Assembly (NCBI GenBank): GCA_964461295.1
Contig: CAYWTX010000494.1
Coordinates: forward strand, 1 to 11,834
Source of the DNA: CAYWTX01 sp964461295
GTDB taxonomy: Bacteria; Planctomycetota; Phycisphaerae; SM23-33
DNA length: 11,834 bases
Direction of reading: 5' to 3'
Numbering within the stretch: the first letter of the stretch is position 1; each line of letters begins with the position of its first letter. Shown piece after piece: positions 1-6,411 of this stretch. The position numbers and the translations under genes were made by a program. The notes under the pieces were generated by a model. The model made no database searches and was not told where the DNA came from. It saw only the letters and a list, made by a program, of their open reading frames with translations.

Positions 1-160
1 CCAGTTGGCCGCCCTTCCTGGCGCCCGCGATTCGCCTTCTGCCCGTCTCGATCCGTCGAACGCTGGCATAGACTTGGAAAGCCAGCAGGTGCACCGCCAG
101 GACGTCCCTGACGAATGTCTCTTCGGTCTGCCCTTCGACGATCATCTTCAGGCGGATCAT
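1..160 (-). CDS. DUF4276 (Toprim-like) protein, N-terminal part, cut by window edge
   Basis: The first 53 codons of a gene running off the left edge, read on the minus strand from ATG at 160-158. The start overlaps the stop of the upstream ATPase gene as ATGA, so the two are translationally coupled. The N-terminus reads MIRLKMIVEGQTEETFVRDV, followed by a segment containing VYASVRRIETGRRR. I recognise this as the start of the DUF4276 family. The IVEGQTEE strand-and-glutamate motif resembles the first acidic motif of Toprim folds (E9 here), which bind a catalytic metal in nucleases and topoisomerases. Nuclease activity is inferred, because the later acidic motifs lie outside the window. DUF4276 genes commonly sit next to an AAA/ABC-type ATPase gene, as here. 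Family assignment is fairly sure; function is not. Confidence 0.8.
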   Translation of the reverse strand, partial: MIRLKMIVEGQTEETFVRDVLAVHLLAFQVYASVRRIETGRRRIAGARKGGQL

Positions 161-1371
161 CGCGATGGCCTTCCGCCGATGACGTTCTTGTCCCACAACT
201 CGCTGAGGCAGTAATCCTCGCGCCATTCACTCAGTTCTTTTGGATCGAGCCGTTTGAAGACGGTTTCGCCCATGCATCGTTCCGTGACCACGACGTCTTG
301 AGGTTCAAAATGGTCCAGGAGCGTTGCGGATTCGGTGGCCACGATGACCTGCGAATGCACCGACGCGCTTCGCAGCAAACCCGCCAGCGTGGCGATCGCA
401 TACGGATGCAGGCCGATCTCCGGCTCATCGATGATGATGACCGACGGCAGGTCCTTGGTCGGCTGCAGCAGCAGTGTCACCATCGCCATCGCGCGGAGCG
501 TGCCGTCGGACAGCAGATGAGGGCCGAAATCGTAATCCCGGTCCAGTTCCTTCCACCGAAGCTGGATCACTTCGGGGTTCAGTTCCGAAGGCGCCAGGTT
601 GAAATCGCCGAAGAAGGGCGCGATCTGGCGTATCGTGCCGACGATCCGCTGATAGCAGTCCGGCTGGGTCCGCTGGATCCTGTAAAGGAGGGCAGCCAGG
701 TTCCCGCCGTCACTCATCAGGAAGCGATCCTGGTTGATGTCGCCCTTCTGGCGAATGTTCGCCGTGGAGGATGTGTCATGGAACTGAAAGACACGGCAGC
801 GATCCAGAATCCCACGAAACACGCCTGTGGTCACGTCGATCGTCTCTTCGACATTAGGTGGTCGTACCGGCTCTGCCTTACATGGTTTCACAATGCGCGG
901 CAGCTGGCCGGGGGAGTTGATGACGATTTGGGGTCGCGCTGGGATTCCGTCGTACCGAACAACTAGTGCGGTTTCTTTGTGCCCCGTGCGTAGGTTTCTT
1001 GCCCAGGGCTTCGGGTATCCTTCTTTCTGGAAAGATATTCGCTCTTCCAGAAAGATAAGAGTATCTTCGGCTGCATGCCCTAAACGCATTCGGTACTCAT
1101 TATCCGAATCGTGCGATTCGAATTGCAGCGCCGCTTCGATCTGTGGAGTCACTCTTGCCCCATAGTGCAAGAGGGAGTTGGCGCCGCCGGATGTGGCGAC
1201 GAATCCCTGAAGATTCTCCGTCATCATGTGATTCAGAAGTTTGAAGAACGAAACGAGATTGGATTTGCCCGAGCCATTGGCGCCGATGAGAACATTCAGA
1301 GCACCCAGTTCCAGGCTGGCGTCCTTGATTGACTTATAGCCTTTCAGGTCAACACGCTTCAGTATGTGCAT
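157..1371 (-). CDS. AAA/ABC-type ATPase (RecF/SMC-like, AAA_21 class), partner of DUF4276 protein
   Basis: A 404-residue predicted ATPase of the family with an SMC/RecF-type head. Visible motifs are Walker A GANGSGKS (30-37), an ABC-signature-like LSDGT (287-291), Walker B IIIDEPEIGLHP (about 312-323, catalytic E316 after D315) and a switch segment ATESATLLDHF (about 345-355). There is no membrane segment, so it should be cytosolic. The ATG at 1371-1369 is chosen because the domain begins directly with MHILKRVDLKGYKSIKD and a GAGGG ribosome site lies about 9 bases upstream; an in-frame ATG at 1458 would overlap kdpC and add non-family sequence. The stop overlaps the DUF4276 start. Such ATPase + Toprim pairs resemble OLD/PARIS-type defence modules, which is an inference. 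Base composition is mixed: 1021-1080 is 43% GC and 841-900 is 55%, below kdpB, consistent with transfer. Confidence 0.88.
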   Translation of the reverse strand: MHILKRVDLKGYKSIKDASLELGALNVLIGANGSGKSNLVSFFKLLNHMMTENLQGFVATSGGANSLLHYGARVTPQIEAALQFESHDSDNEYRMRLGHAAEDTLIFLEERISFQKEGYPKPWARNLRTGHKETALVVRYDGIPARPQIVINSPGQLPRIVKPCKAEPVRPPNVEETIDVTTGVFRGILDRCRVFQFHDTSSTANIRQKGDINQDRFLMSDGGNLAALLYRIQRTQPDCYQRIVGTIRQIAPFFGDFNLAPSELNPEVIQLRWKELDRDYDFGPHLLSDGTLRAMAMVTLLLQPTKDLPSVIIIDEPEIGLHPYAIATLAGLLRSASVHSQVIVATESATLLDHFEPQDVVVTERCMGETVFKRLDPKELSEWREDYCLSELWDKNVIGGRPSR

Positions 1372-1432
1372 GAGCTGGCCCTCGCGGTTCCTTGAACGGC
1401 AACGGGAAATCCGAGCCCCGTATCGCTTCAGG

Positions 1433-2029
1433 CTACCTCCCATCGCCGTCAAGAGCAAGGTTCAGGGCCAGCACGTTCACGCGGCTCTCGCCCAGCACGC
1501 CGAACTGGCGCCCCTCGACGTGCCGCAACACCAGGTCGCGAACCTTCGCCGCGTTTAGGCCGCGAACGCGGGCCACACGCGGAACCTGGTACAGAGCGGC
1601 GGCCACGCTGATGTGCGGGTCCAGCCCGCTGGCGCTGGAGGTCAGCAGGTCCACGGGGATCGTCGGACGGCTGGCCGGATCGGCCCCTTGCAGGACCCGA
1701 GTCTGCTTACCGATCCTTTCGGCCAGAGCGGGGTTGAGGGGCCCCAGGTTCGACCCGCTCGAATTGGCCGCGTTGTACGGCTGAGGCATGTTGCTGTCCT
1801 CCGTCGAATTTGTCGCCGACGGCCGAGACCAGAAGTGGTTGGGGTCGCTGAACGACTGGCCGACCCACTCCGATCCGACCGCCTTGCCGTTGCGGACGAT
1901 CACGCTGCCGTTTGCCTGGCGGTGAAACGCCAGTTGAGCGACGCCCGTAACGGCCAGCGGATAGATCAACCCCGTGATCGCGCTGAGCACGACCAGCAAC
2001 ACCACGGTTTGTCGCATCAGCCGGAACAT
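1433..2029 (-). CDS. kdpC: K+-transporting ATPase subunit KdpC
   Basis: The 198-residue C subunit of the KdpFABC potassium pump, close to the usual length of about 190. It has one N-terminal membrane helix (about residues 8-30, TVVLLVVLSAITGLIYPLAV) followed by an extracytoplasmic domain. Family motifs are SFSDPNHFWSRPSA, SSGSNLGPLNPAL and SGLDPHISVAAALYQVPRVA. KdpC stabilises the complex and is thought to aid its ATP and K+ handling. The start at 2029 fits the family N-terminus and has AAAGGA 6-7 bases upstream; in-frame ATGs further upstream lie inside kdpB or before the helix. It begins 11 bases after the kdpB stop, as the last structural gene of the operon. A 61-base gap then separates it from the ATPase gene. 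Confidence 0.97.
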   Translation of the reverse strand: MFRLMRQTVVLLVVLSAITGLIYPLAVTGVAQLAFHRQANGSVIVRNGKAVGSEWVGQSFSDPNHFWSRPSATNSTEDSNMPQPYNAANSSGSNLGPLNPALAERIGKQTRVLQGADPASRPTIPVDLLTSSASGLDPHISVAAALYQVPRVARVRGLNAAKVRDLVLRHVEGRQFGVLGESRVNVLALNLALDGDGR

Positions 2030-2040
2030 GGGTTGTCCTT

Positions 2041-4107
2041 TCATACCAGGTGCAGCGCCGCCAGCAGCATGTCGATCAGCTTCATGCCGACGAACGGCAC
2101 GATCAGACCGCCCACGCCGTAAACCCACAGGTTCTTCCGCAGCAGTTCGGTGGCGGGCATGGGACGGTACTTCACGCCTTTCAGGGCCAGGGGAATCAGG
2201 AACACGATGATGACCGCGTTGAAGATAACGGCCGAGAGGATCGCGCTTCTGGGGTCCAGGCCCATGACGTTCAAGGCCAGCAAGGCCGGATGCGTTGATG
2301 CGAATGCCGCCGGGATGATCGCGAAATACTTGGCCACGTCGTTGGCAATGCTGAACGTGGTCAGCGCTCCGCGCGTCATCAGCGTCTGCTTGCCGATCTG
2401 CACGATGTCCAGCAGCTTGGTCGGGTTGGAGTCGAGGTCGACCATGTTCCCGGCCTCCTTGGCGGCCTGGGTGCCGGAGTTCATGGCCACGGCGACGTCG
2501 GCCTGGGCGAGGGCGGGGGCGTCGTTGGTGCCGTCGCCCGTCATGGCCACCAGGTGCCCGCGAGCCTGGTAGTCGCGGATCAGCTTCAGCTTGGCCTCGG
2601 GCGTCGCCTCGGCCAGGAAATCGTCCACGCCGGCCTCGGCGGCGATGGCGGCGGCCGTCATGGGGTTATCACCGGTAATCATCACCGTCTTGATGCCCAT
2701 CCGCCGCAGGTCGGCGAATCGCTCCCTGATCCCGCCTTTGACGACGTCCTTGAGACAGATCACCCCCAAGGCTCTGCCGCCTTCCGCCACGACCAACGGC
2801 GTGCCGCCTTCCCGGGCGATCGCCTGCACCACGTCCTTGAGCTTCCGCGGCACAGAGCCGCCACGGGCGCCGACAAACGCCTCAATCGCGTCCGCCGCGC
2901 CTTTCCGAATAACCCGGCCGTCCAAGTCCACGCCGCTCATGCGGGAGCGGGCAGAGAACGGGGTGAACTTCGCCTCCAGTTTCTCGATGTCGCGTCCGCG
3001 AATGTTGTGTTGTCTCTTGGCCAGGACGACCACGCTGCGGCCTTCGGGCGTTTCGTCCGCCAGAGATGCGAGTTGGGCGGCGTCGGCGAGGTCCTCTTCC
3101 CGGACGCCCTCGGCAGCGATGAACTGTGTCGCCTGGCGGTTGCCGAGGGTGATCGTGCCGGTCTTGTCCAGCAGGAGCACGTCCACGTCGCCGGCGGCTT
3201 CCACCGCCCGCCCGGACATGGCGACCACGTTCGCCTGGCTCAGCCGGCCCATGCCGGCGATTCCAATGGCCGACAACAGCGCCCCGATGGTCGTGGGGGC
3301 CAGGCACACAAGCAGCGCCACCAACACCGTGATCGTGATGGGGATGCCTTGGCGGGCCTGCTCCACGCCGTATAGCGAGTAGGGCAACAGCGTCGCGCAG
3401 ACCACCAGGAAGATGATGGTCAGCGCCGCCAGCAGGATGTTCAGGGCGATCTCGTTGGGGGTCTTCTGGCGCTTGGCGCCCTCAACCATGGCGATCATGC
3501 GGTCGAGGAAGGAGTCGCCCGGCTCGGACGTCACGCGGACGATGAGCCAGTCGGACAGCACCTTGGTGCTGCCGGTGACGGCGGAACGGTCGCCGCCGGA
3601 CTCGCGGATGACCGGGGCGCTTTCGCCGGTGATGGCGCTCTCGTCCACCGAGGCGATCCCGCTGACCACCTCGCCGTCGGCGGGGATGATCTGCCCGGCC
3701 TCGACGCGGACCACGTCCCCCCAGCACAGTTGCGATGCCGGCACGGTATCGCGAGGGATGCCGTCGGGCCAGATGACGCGGCGGGCCGTCACCTCCGACC
3801 GTCCGCGGCGCAAGGCGTATGCCTGGGCCTTGCCTCGCCCTTCGGCCATCGCCTCGGCGAAGTTGGCGAACAGCACCGTGAACCACAGCCACAGCGAGAT
3901 GCCCAGGATGAACCATGGATTGGCCTCGCCGGCGCCCACCAGCGCCTGGGCGAACAGCACACTGGTCAGCGCGCTGCCGACCAGGACCACGAACATCACC
4001 GGGTTCTTCCATTGCCGGCGCGGATCCAGCTTAAGAAACGAGTTCCCGATGGCGGGCAGGATGATTGCCCAATCCAGCAACTTCGCTTGCTCTGCCTTGG
4101 CGGTCAT
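2041..4107 (-). CDS. kdpB: K+-transporting P-type ATPase catalytic subunit KdpB
   Basis: The 688-residue catalytic subunit of the Kdp pump (the E. coli protein is about 682). It hydrolyses ATP and passes K+ received through KdpA into the cell. P-type ATPase landmarks in order: TGES actuator loop (160-163), membrane motif CLAPTTIGALLSAIG (about 268-282), phosphorylation site DKTGT (D314), MITGD (476-480), hinge TGDGTND (523-529), then three C-terminal helices from about 575 on. The TGES serine, S163, corresponds to the one whose phosphorylation inhibits E. coli KdpB (Ser162). The start at 4107 gives the family N-terminus and has AGGAG about 4 bases upstream; a longer in-frame extension into kdpA is not credible. 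It starts 8 bases after the kdpA stop and is followed by kdpC after 11 bases. Confidence 0.98.
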   Translation of the reverse strand: MTAKAEQAKLLDWAIILPAIGNSFLKLDPRRQWKNPVMFVVLVGSALTSVLFAQALVGAGEANPWFILGISLWLWFTVLFANFAEAMAEGRGKAQAYALRRGRSEVTARRVIWPDGIPRDTVPASQLCWGDVVRVEAGQIIPADGEVVSGIASVDESAITGESAPVIRESGGDRSAVTGSTKVLSDWLIVRVTSEPGDSFLDRMIAMVEGAKRQKTPNEIALNILLAALTIIFLVVCATLLPYSLYGVEQARQGIPITITVLVALLVCLAPTTIGALLSAIGIAGMGRLSQANVVAMSGRAVEAAGDVDVLLLDKTGTITLGNRQATQFIAAEGVREEDLADAAQLASLADETPEGRSVVVLAKRQHNIRGRDIEKLEAKFTPFSARSRMSGVDLDGRVIRKGAADAIEAFVGARGGSVPRKLKDVVQAIAREGGTPLVVAEGGRALGVICLKDVVKGGIRERFADLRRMGIKTVMITGDNPMTAAAIAAEAGVDDFLAEATPEAKLKLIRDYQARGHLVAMTGDGTNDAPALAQADVAVAMNSGTQAAKEAGNMVDLDSNPTKLLDIVQIGKQTLMTRGALTTFSIANDVAKYFAIIPAAFASTHPALLALNVMGLDPRSAILSAVIFNAVIIVFLIPLALKGVKYRPMPATELLRKNLWVYGVGGLIVPFVGMKLIDMLLAALHLV

Positions 4108-4115
4108 GCTTCTCC

Positions 4116-5861
4116 TCACTTGCCGATCATCATCAGGTGTTCGACGATCGGCCCCAGGGCCAGCGCCGGTATGAAGCTCAGCGCTCCGACGATCAGCACC
4201 ACGGAGATCAACAGGACAACGAACAGCGGCCCATGAGTAGCCAGCGTGCCGGCCGAAACGGGGATGGCCCTCTTGGCCGCCAGGGCCCCCGCGACGGCCA
4301 GCACGGGAATCTTGAGGAGGAACCGCCCGCACAACATCGCAAAGCCGGTCGAGACGTTGTAGAAGGTCGTGTCGGCACTGAGGCCCGCGAACGCGCTGCC
4401 GTTGTTGTTGGCGGTCGAGGAATAGGCGTAAAGGATCTCGCTGAATCCGTGCGGGCCGGGGTTGGCCGCGCCCGCCTTGCCCGCTATCGTCGCGACCGCG
4501 ACGGCCGTGCCGAACAGCACCACCAGCACCGGCACCAGCACCACCAGCGAGGCCATCTTCATCTCGAAGATCTCGATCTTCTTGCCCAGATACTCCGGCG
4601 TTCGCCCGACCATCAGCCCCGCGATGAACACCGCCACGATGGCGAAGACGAGCATCCCGTACAGCCCCGATCCCACCCCGCCGAACACCACCTCGCCGAG
4701 TTGCATGAGCCACAGGGGGACCATGCCGCCCAGCGGCGTGTACGAGTCGTGCATCGAGTTGACCGCTCCGCATGACGTGCCCGTCGTGACCGTGGCGAAC
4801 AGCGCGGAGTTCACGATGCCGAAGCGGACTTCCTTGCCCTCCATGTTCCCCCCGCACTGACTGGCAGAGGGAGAGATGTCGGCCCCCGCGGCCGCCAGTT
4901 GCGGCGTTCCCTGCCGCTCGGACAGGTAGCATAGCGTGAGCAGCCCCAGGAAGATGACGAGCATCGCCGCCAGGACGGCCCAGCCCTGGCGGGTGTCGCC
5001 CACCATCTTCCCGAACGTGTAGCACAGGCCCGCCGGGATCAGCAGGATGGCCAGCATCTCCAGGAAGTTGGACAGCGGCGTGGGGTTCTCCAGCGGGTGC
5101 GCCGAGTTGGCGTTGAAGAACCCGCCGCCATTGGTGCCCAGGTGCTTGATGGCAACCTGCGACGCCGTCGGCCCGACGGCGATGGTTTGCTCCGTCACGA
5201 TCTTGCCGTCGGCGCCCTTGAGAGGCTCAACCAGGGCCACCTTCTGATAGGGGCCGATCGTCTGCACCACGCCCTGCCAGACCAGCAGGAGGGCAACGAT
5301 GGTCGCCAGCGGCACAAGGATGTAAAGCGTGGTGCGGGTCAGGTCCACCCAGAAGTTGCCGATGGTCTGACTGTTCCGCCGGACGAACCCGCGAATGAGC
5401 GCCGCCAGCACCGCCATGCCCGCGGCCGCCGAGAGGAAGTTCTGCACGGCCAGACCGAGCATCTGCGTGAGATAGCTCATCGTGGTCTCGCCGCCATACG
5501 CTTGCCAGTTGGTGTTGGTGATGAAGCTGACGGCCGTGTTGAACGACAGGTCCGGCGGCACCGCGGCCATGTGCTCCGAGCTCAGCCCCAGCCAGCCTTG
5601 CATGCGCATCAGCCCGTAGAGCGCCACAAACCCGGCGAAGCTGAACGCCAGGACCGCCACGGCATAGCGTTGCCAACCCATCTCGCTTGCCGGGTTGACA
5701 CCGCAGAGCCGGTACAGCAACCGCTCCAGCGGCCCCAGCACTCGGTCCAGACCACAAGGCTTGCCCTCGTACACGCGCGCCATGTACCAGCCAAGCGGCT
5801 TCACCAGCGAGAGCAGCACGGCTAGGAACAGCACGACTTGTATGATATCGCTGAGAAGCAT
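4116..5861 (-). CDS. kdpA: K+-transporting ATPase K+-binding subunit KdpA
   Basis: The 581-residue channel-like subunit of the Kdp pump (E. coli 557), an inner-membrane protein of the superfamily of K+ transporters with about ten membrane segments. The four selectivity-filter regions are visible: NTNWQAYGGE (about 116-125), GTNGGGFFNANSAHP (242-256), TGTSCGAVNSMHDS (about 360-373) and SSTANNNGSAFAGL (about 481-494). The VGRTPEYLGKKIE segment (about 418-430) is also typical. The start ATG at 5861-5859 overlaps the kdpF stop as TGATG and has GGAG about 8 bases upstream, inside kdpF, so translation is probably coupled. A longer in-frame extension to about 6128 runs through kdpF and is rejected. 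No filter residue looks lost. Confidence 0.98.
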   Translation of the reverse strand: MLLSDIIQVVLFLAVLLSLVKPLGWYMARVYEGKPCGLDRVLGPLERLLYRLCGVNPASEMGWQRYAVAVLAFSFAGFVALYGLMRMQGWLGLSSEHMAAVPPDLSFNTAVSFITNTNWQAYGGETTMSYLTQMLGLAVQNFLSAAAGMAVLAALIRGFVRRNSQTIGNFWVDLTRTTLYILVPLATIVALLLVWQGVVQTIGPYQKVALVEPLKGADGKIVTEQTIAVGPTASQVAIKHLGTNGGGFFNANSAHPLENPTPLSNFLEMLAILLIPAGLCYTFGKMVGDTRQGWAVLAAMLVIFLGLLTLCYLSERQGTPQLAAAGADISPSASQCGGNMEGKEVRFGIVNSALFATVTTGTSCGAVNSMHDSYTPLGGMVPLWLMQLGEVVFGGVGSGLYGMLVFAIVAVFIAGLMVGRTPEYLGKKIEIFEMKMASLVVLVPVLVVLFGTAVAVATIAGKAGAANPGPHGFSEILYAYSSTANNNGSAFAGLSADTTFYNVSTGFAMLCGRFLLKIPVLAVAGALAAKRAIPVSAGTLATHGPLFVVLLISVVLIVGALSFIPALALGPIVEHLMMIGK

Positions 5862-5950
5862 CAGAACTTCTCCGGTTTGAGCAGCGCCGCCAGAAGGTAG
5901 ATCATCAGCCCCGCGGCCAGTACGCCGCTCAGTATGTATGCCCACGTCAT
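5861..5950 (-). CDS. kdpF: K+-transporting ATPase small subunit KdpF
   Basis: A 29-residue single-helix membrane peptide beginning MTWAYILSGVLAAGLMIYLL and ending AALLKPEKF. The length, the LLAALLKPEKF ending and the position immediately before kdpA are diagnostic of KdpF, which stabilises the KdpFABC complex in the membrane. An AGGGAG ribosome site lies about 9 bases before its ATG (5950-5948). The ATG overlaps the stop of the preceding miniprotein as ATGA, and its own stop overlaps the kdpA start as TGATG, so three successive reading frames are coupled. It is short enough to be missed by gene finders. Confidence 0.93.
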   Translation of the reverse strand: MTWAYILSGVLAAGLMIYLLAALLKPEKF

Positions 5951-6045
5951 GGCTGTCTGTCTCCCTGCAAGTGACTGAAGGCCCGCACCAAGCCCCAAGT
6001 GATCGCAAAGAACGCCGCGCCGATTCCGACGTATACCGCGTCCAT
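5947..6045 (-). CDS. 32-residue membrane miniprotein at the head of the kdp operon
   Basis: A short frame of 32 codons encoding MDAVYVGIGAAFFAITWGLV then RAFSHLQGDRQP. It has one hydrophobic helix (about residues 4-21) and a short polar, mildly basic C-terminus, so a single-pass membrane peptide is likely. Reasons to believe it: a near-perfect Shine-Dalgarno AAGGAGGA 5 bases before the ATG, the strongest ribosome site in this operon; an ATGA overlap with kdpF; and its place as the first gene of the transcript. I recall similar short peptides with an FFxxxWGLxR core ahead of kdpF in other bacteria, but they have no established name or function that I know. It may be an extra Kdp subunit, an assembly or regulatory peptide, or mainly a leader that loads ribosomes onto kdpF and kdpA. 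Confidence 0.75.
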   Translation of the reverse strand: MDAVYVGIGAAFFAITWGLVRAFSHLQGDRQP

Positions 6046-6050
6046 GGCCG

Positions 6051-6058
6051 TCCTCCTT
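6051..6058 (-). promoter_or_regulatory. strong Shine-Dalgarno site for the kdp leader miniprotein
   Basis: Reads AAGGAGGA on the minus strand, 5 bases before the ATG at 6045. It is the closest match in the window to the anti-Shine-Dalgarno sequence. It decides the start of the 32-residue peptide and probably sets ribosome entry for the overlapping kdpF and kdpA. Confidence 0.75.
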
Positions 6059-6121
6059 CCGCGTTGGGTTCTCTGTCTCGGATGCCACGGCCGCAAACAG
6101 CGCAACCAGGGCACCCCAGGA

Positions 6122-6137
6122 GAACCATGCATGGTTC
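6122..6137. promoter_or_regulatory. 16-bp perfect palindrome upstream of kdp, possible operator
   Basis: GAACCATGCATGGTTC reads identically on both strands. It lies 77 bases upstream of the first kdp-operon start codon, where an operator or a 5'-leader hairpin could sit. As RNA it has no loop bases, so a DNA site for a dimeric protein is the simpler reading. It does not look like known KdpE sites, which are T-rich. The regulator is unknown. Confidence 0.4.
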
Positions 6138-6150
6138 CCTTGTTTCCGAT

Positions 6151-6179
6151 GGGACATCTTAAGGCTGACCCCGGGTCCC
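6151..6179. repeat. GGGAC...GTCCC inverted repeat, possible REP-like remnant
   Basis: GGGAC at 6151-6155 pairs with GTCCC at 6175-6179, and inside it GACCC (6167-6171) can pair with GGGTC (6173-6177). The internal string AAGGCTGACCCCGGGTCCC resembles sequences I recall around REP-associated IS200-like transposases. No transposase gene is present here, and similarity to that family is from memory only. Confidence 0.25.
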
Positions 6180-6399
6180 TGTGCGCAAAGAGCAGCCAGT
6201 TCGGCGCAAGGAAAGCGCAAAGGTCCGCGGGAGACCGGCATCGTCCGCGAGCAACGCGGATCCGGCCTTCCTGTTCTTCCTTCCGACGTTCGGAGTTCGA
6301 CGTCGCCTCTTGCCCCCTTCTTCGTGCGATTCGCTCGCGTTGGGGTCGCTCGTGGTCTCTTCCTCTCGTCGCAGTCTGGTTGCCGGTCGCGTAAAGGCG

Positions 6400-6405
6400 T
6401 ATAGT
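6400..6405 (+). promoter_or_regulatory. candidate -10 hexamer for gltX
   Basis: TATAGT matches the sigma-70 -10 consensus at five of six positions and ends 6 bases before the gltX ATG, so a transcript could start at or very near the start codon. The -35 region is poor: TTGCCG at 6380-6385 is only 14 bases away. No Shine-Dalgarno sits at a normal distance, since AAAGG at 6393-6397 is about 14 bases from the ATG. Suggestive only. Confidence 0.3.
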
Positions 6406-6411
6406 GGCCGC

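Larger units (their letters stand above)
6046..6411. promoter_or_regulatory. divergent kdp / gltX intergenic region (366 bases)
   Basis: No convincing gene on either strand between the kdp leader peptide (minus) and gltX (plus). It must hold both promoters. On the kdp side I see a strong ribosome site, a 16-bp palindrome (6122-6137) and a GGGAC...GTCCC inverted repeat (6151-6179), but no sigma-70 pair I would defend. A KdpE-controlled promoter cannot be recognised by eye. On the gltX side there is a TATAGT hexamer just before the start codon. I compared the minus-strand leader with the recalled c-di-AMP riboswitch pattern and saw no match. Weak open frames through this stretch look like GC-driven chance frames. 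Confidence 0.6.

Noticed and set aside
115..966. A 283-codon plus-strand frame antisense to the ATPase gene
   Set aside because: The opposite strand has clear Walker motifs and operon spacing; this frame has no recognisable features.
4108..5025. A 5' extension of kdpB making a 994-residue protein
   Set aside because: The extension runs through kdpA out of frame and has no KdpB-like sequence; the family N-terminus and a ribosome site lie at 4107.
6046..6240. A c-di-AMP (ydaO-type) riboswitch before kdp
   Set aside because: Such riboswitches control some K+ transporters, but the minus-strand leader lacks the conserved blocks I know. A covariance-model scan would be decisive.
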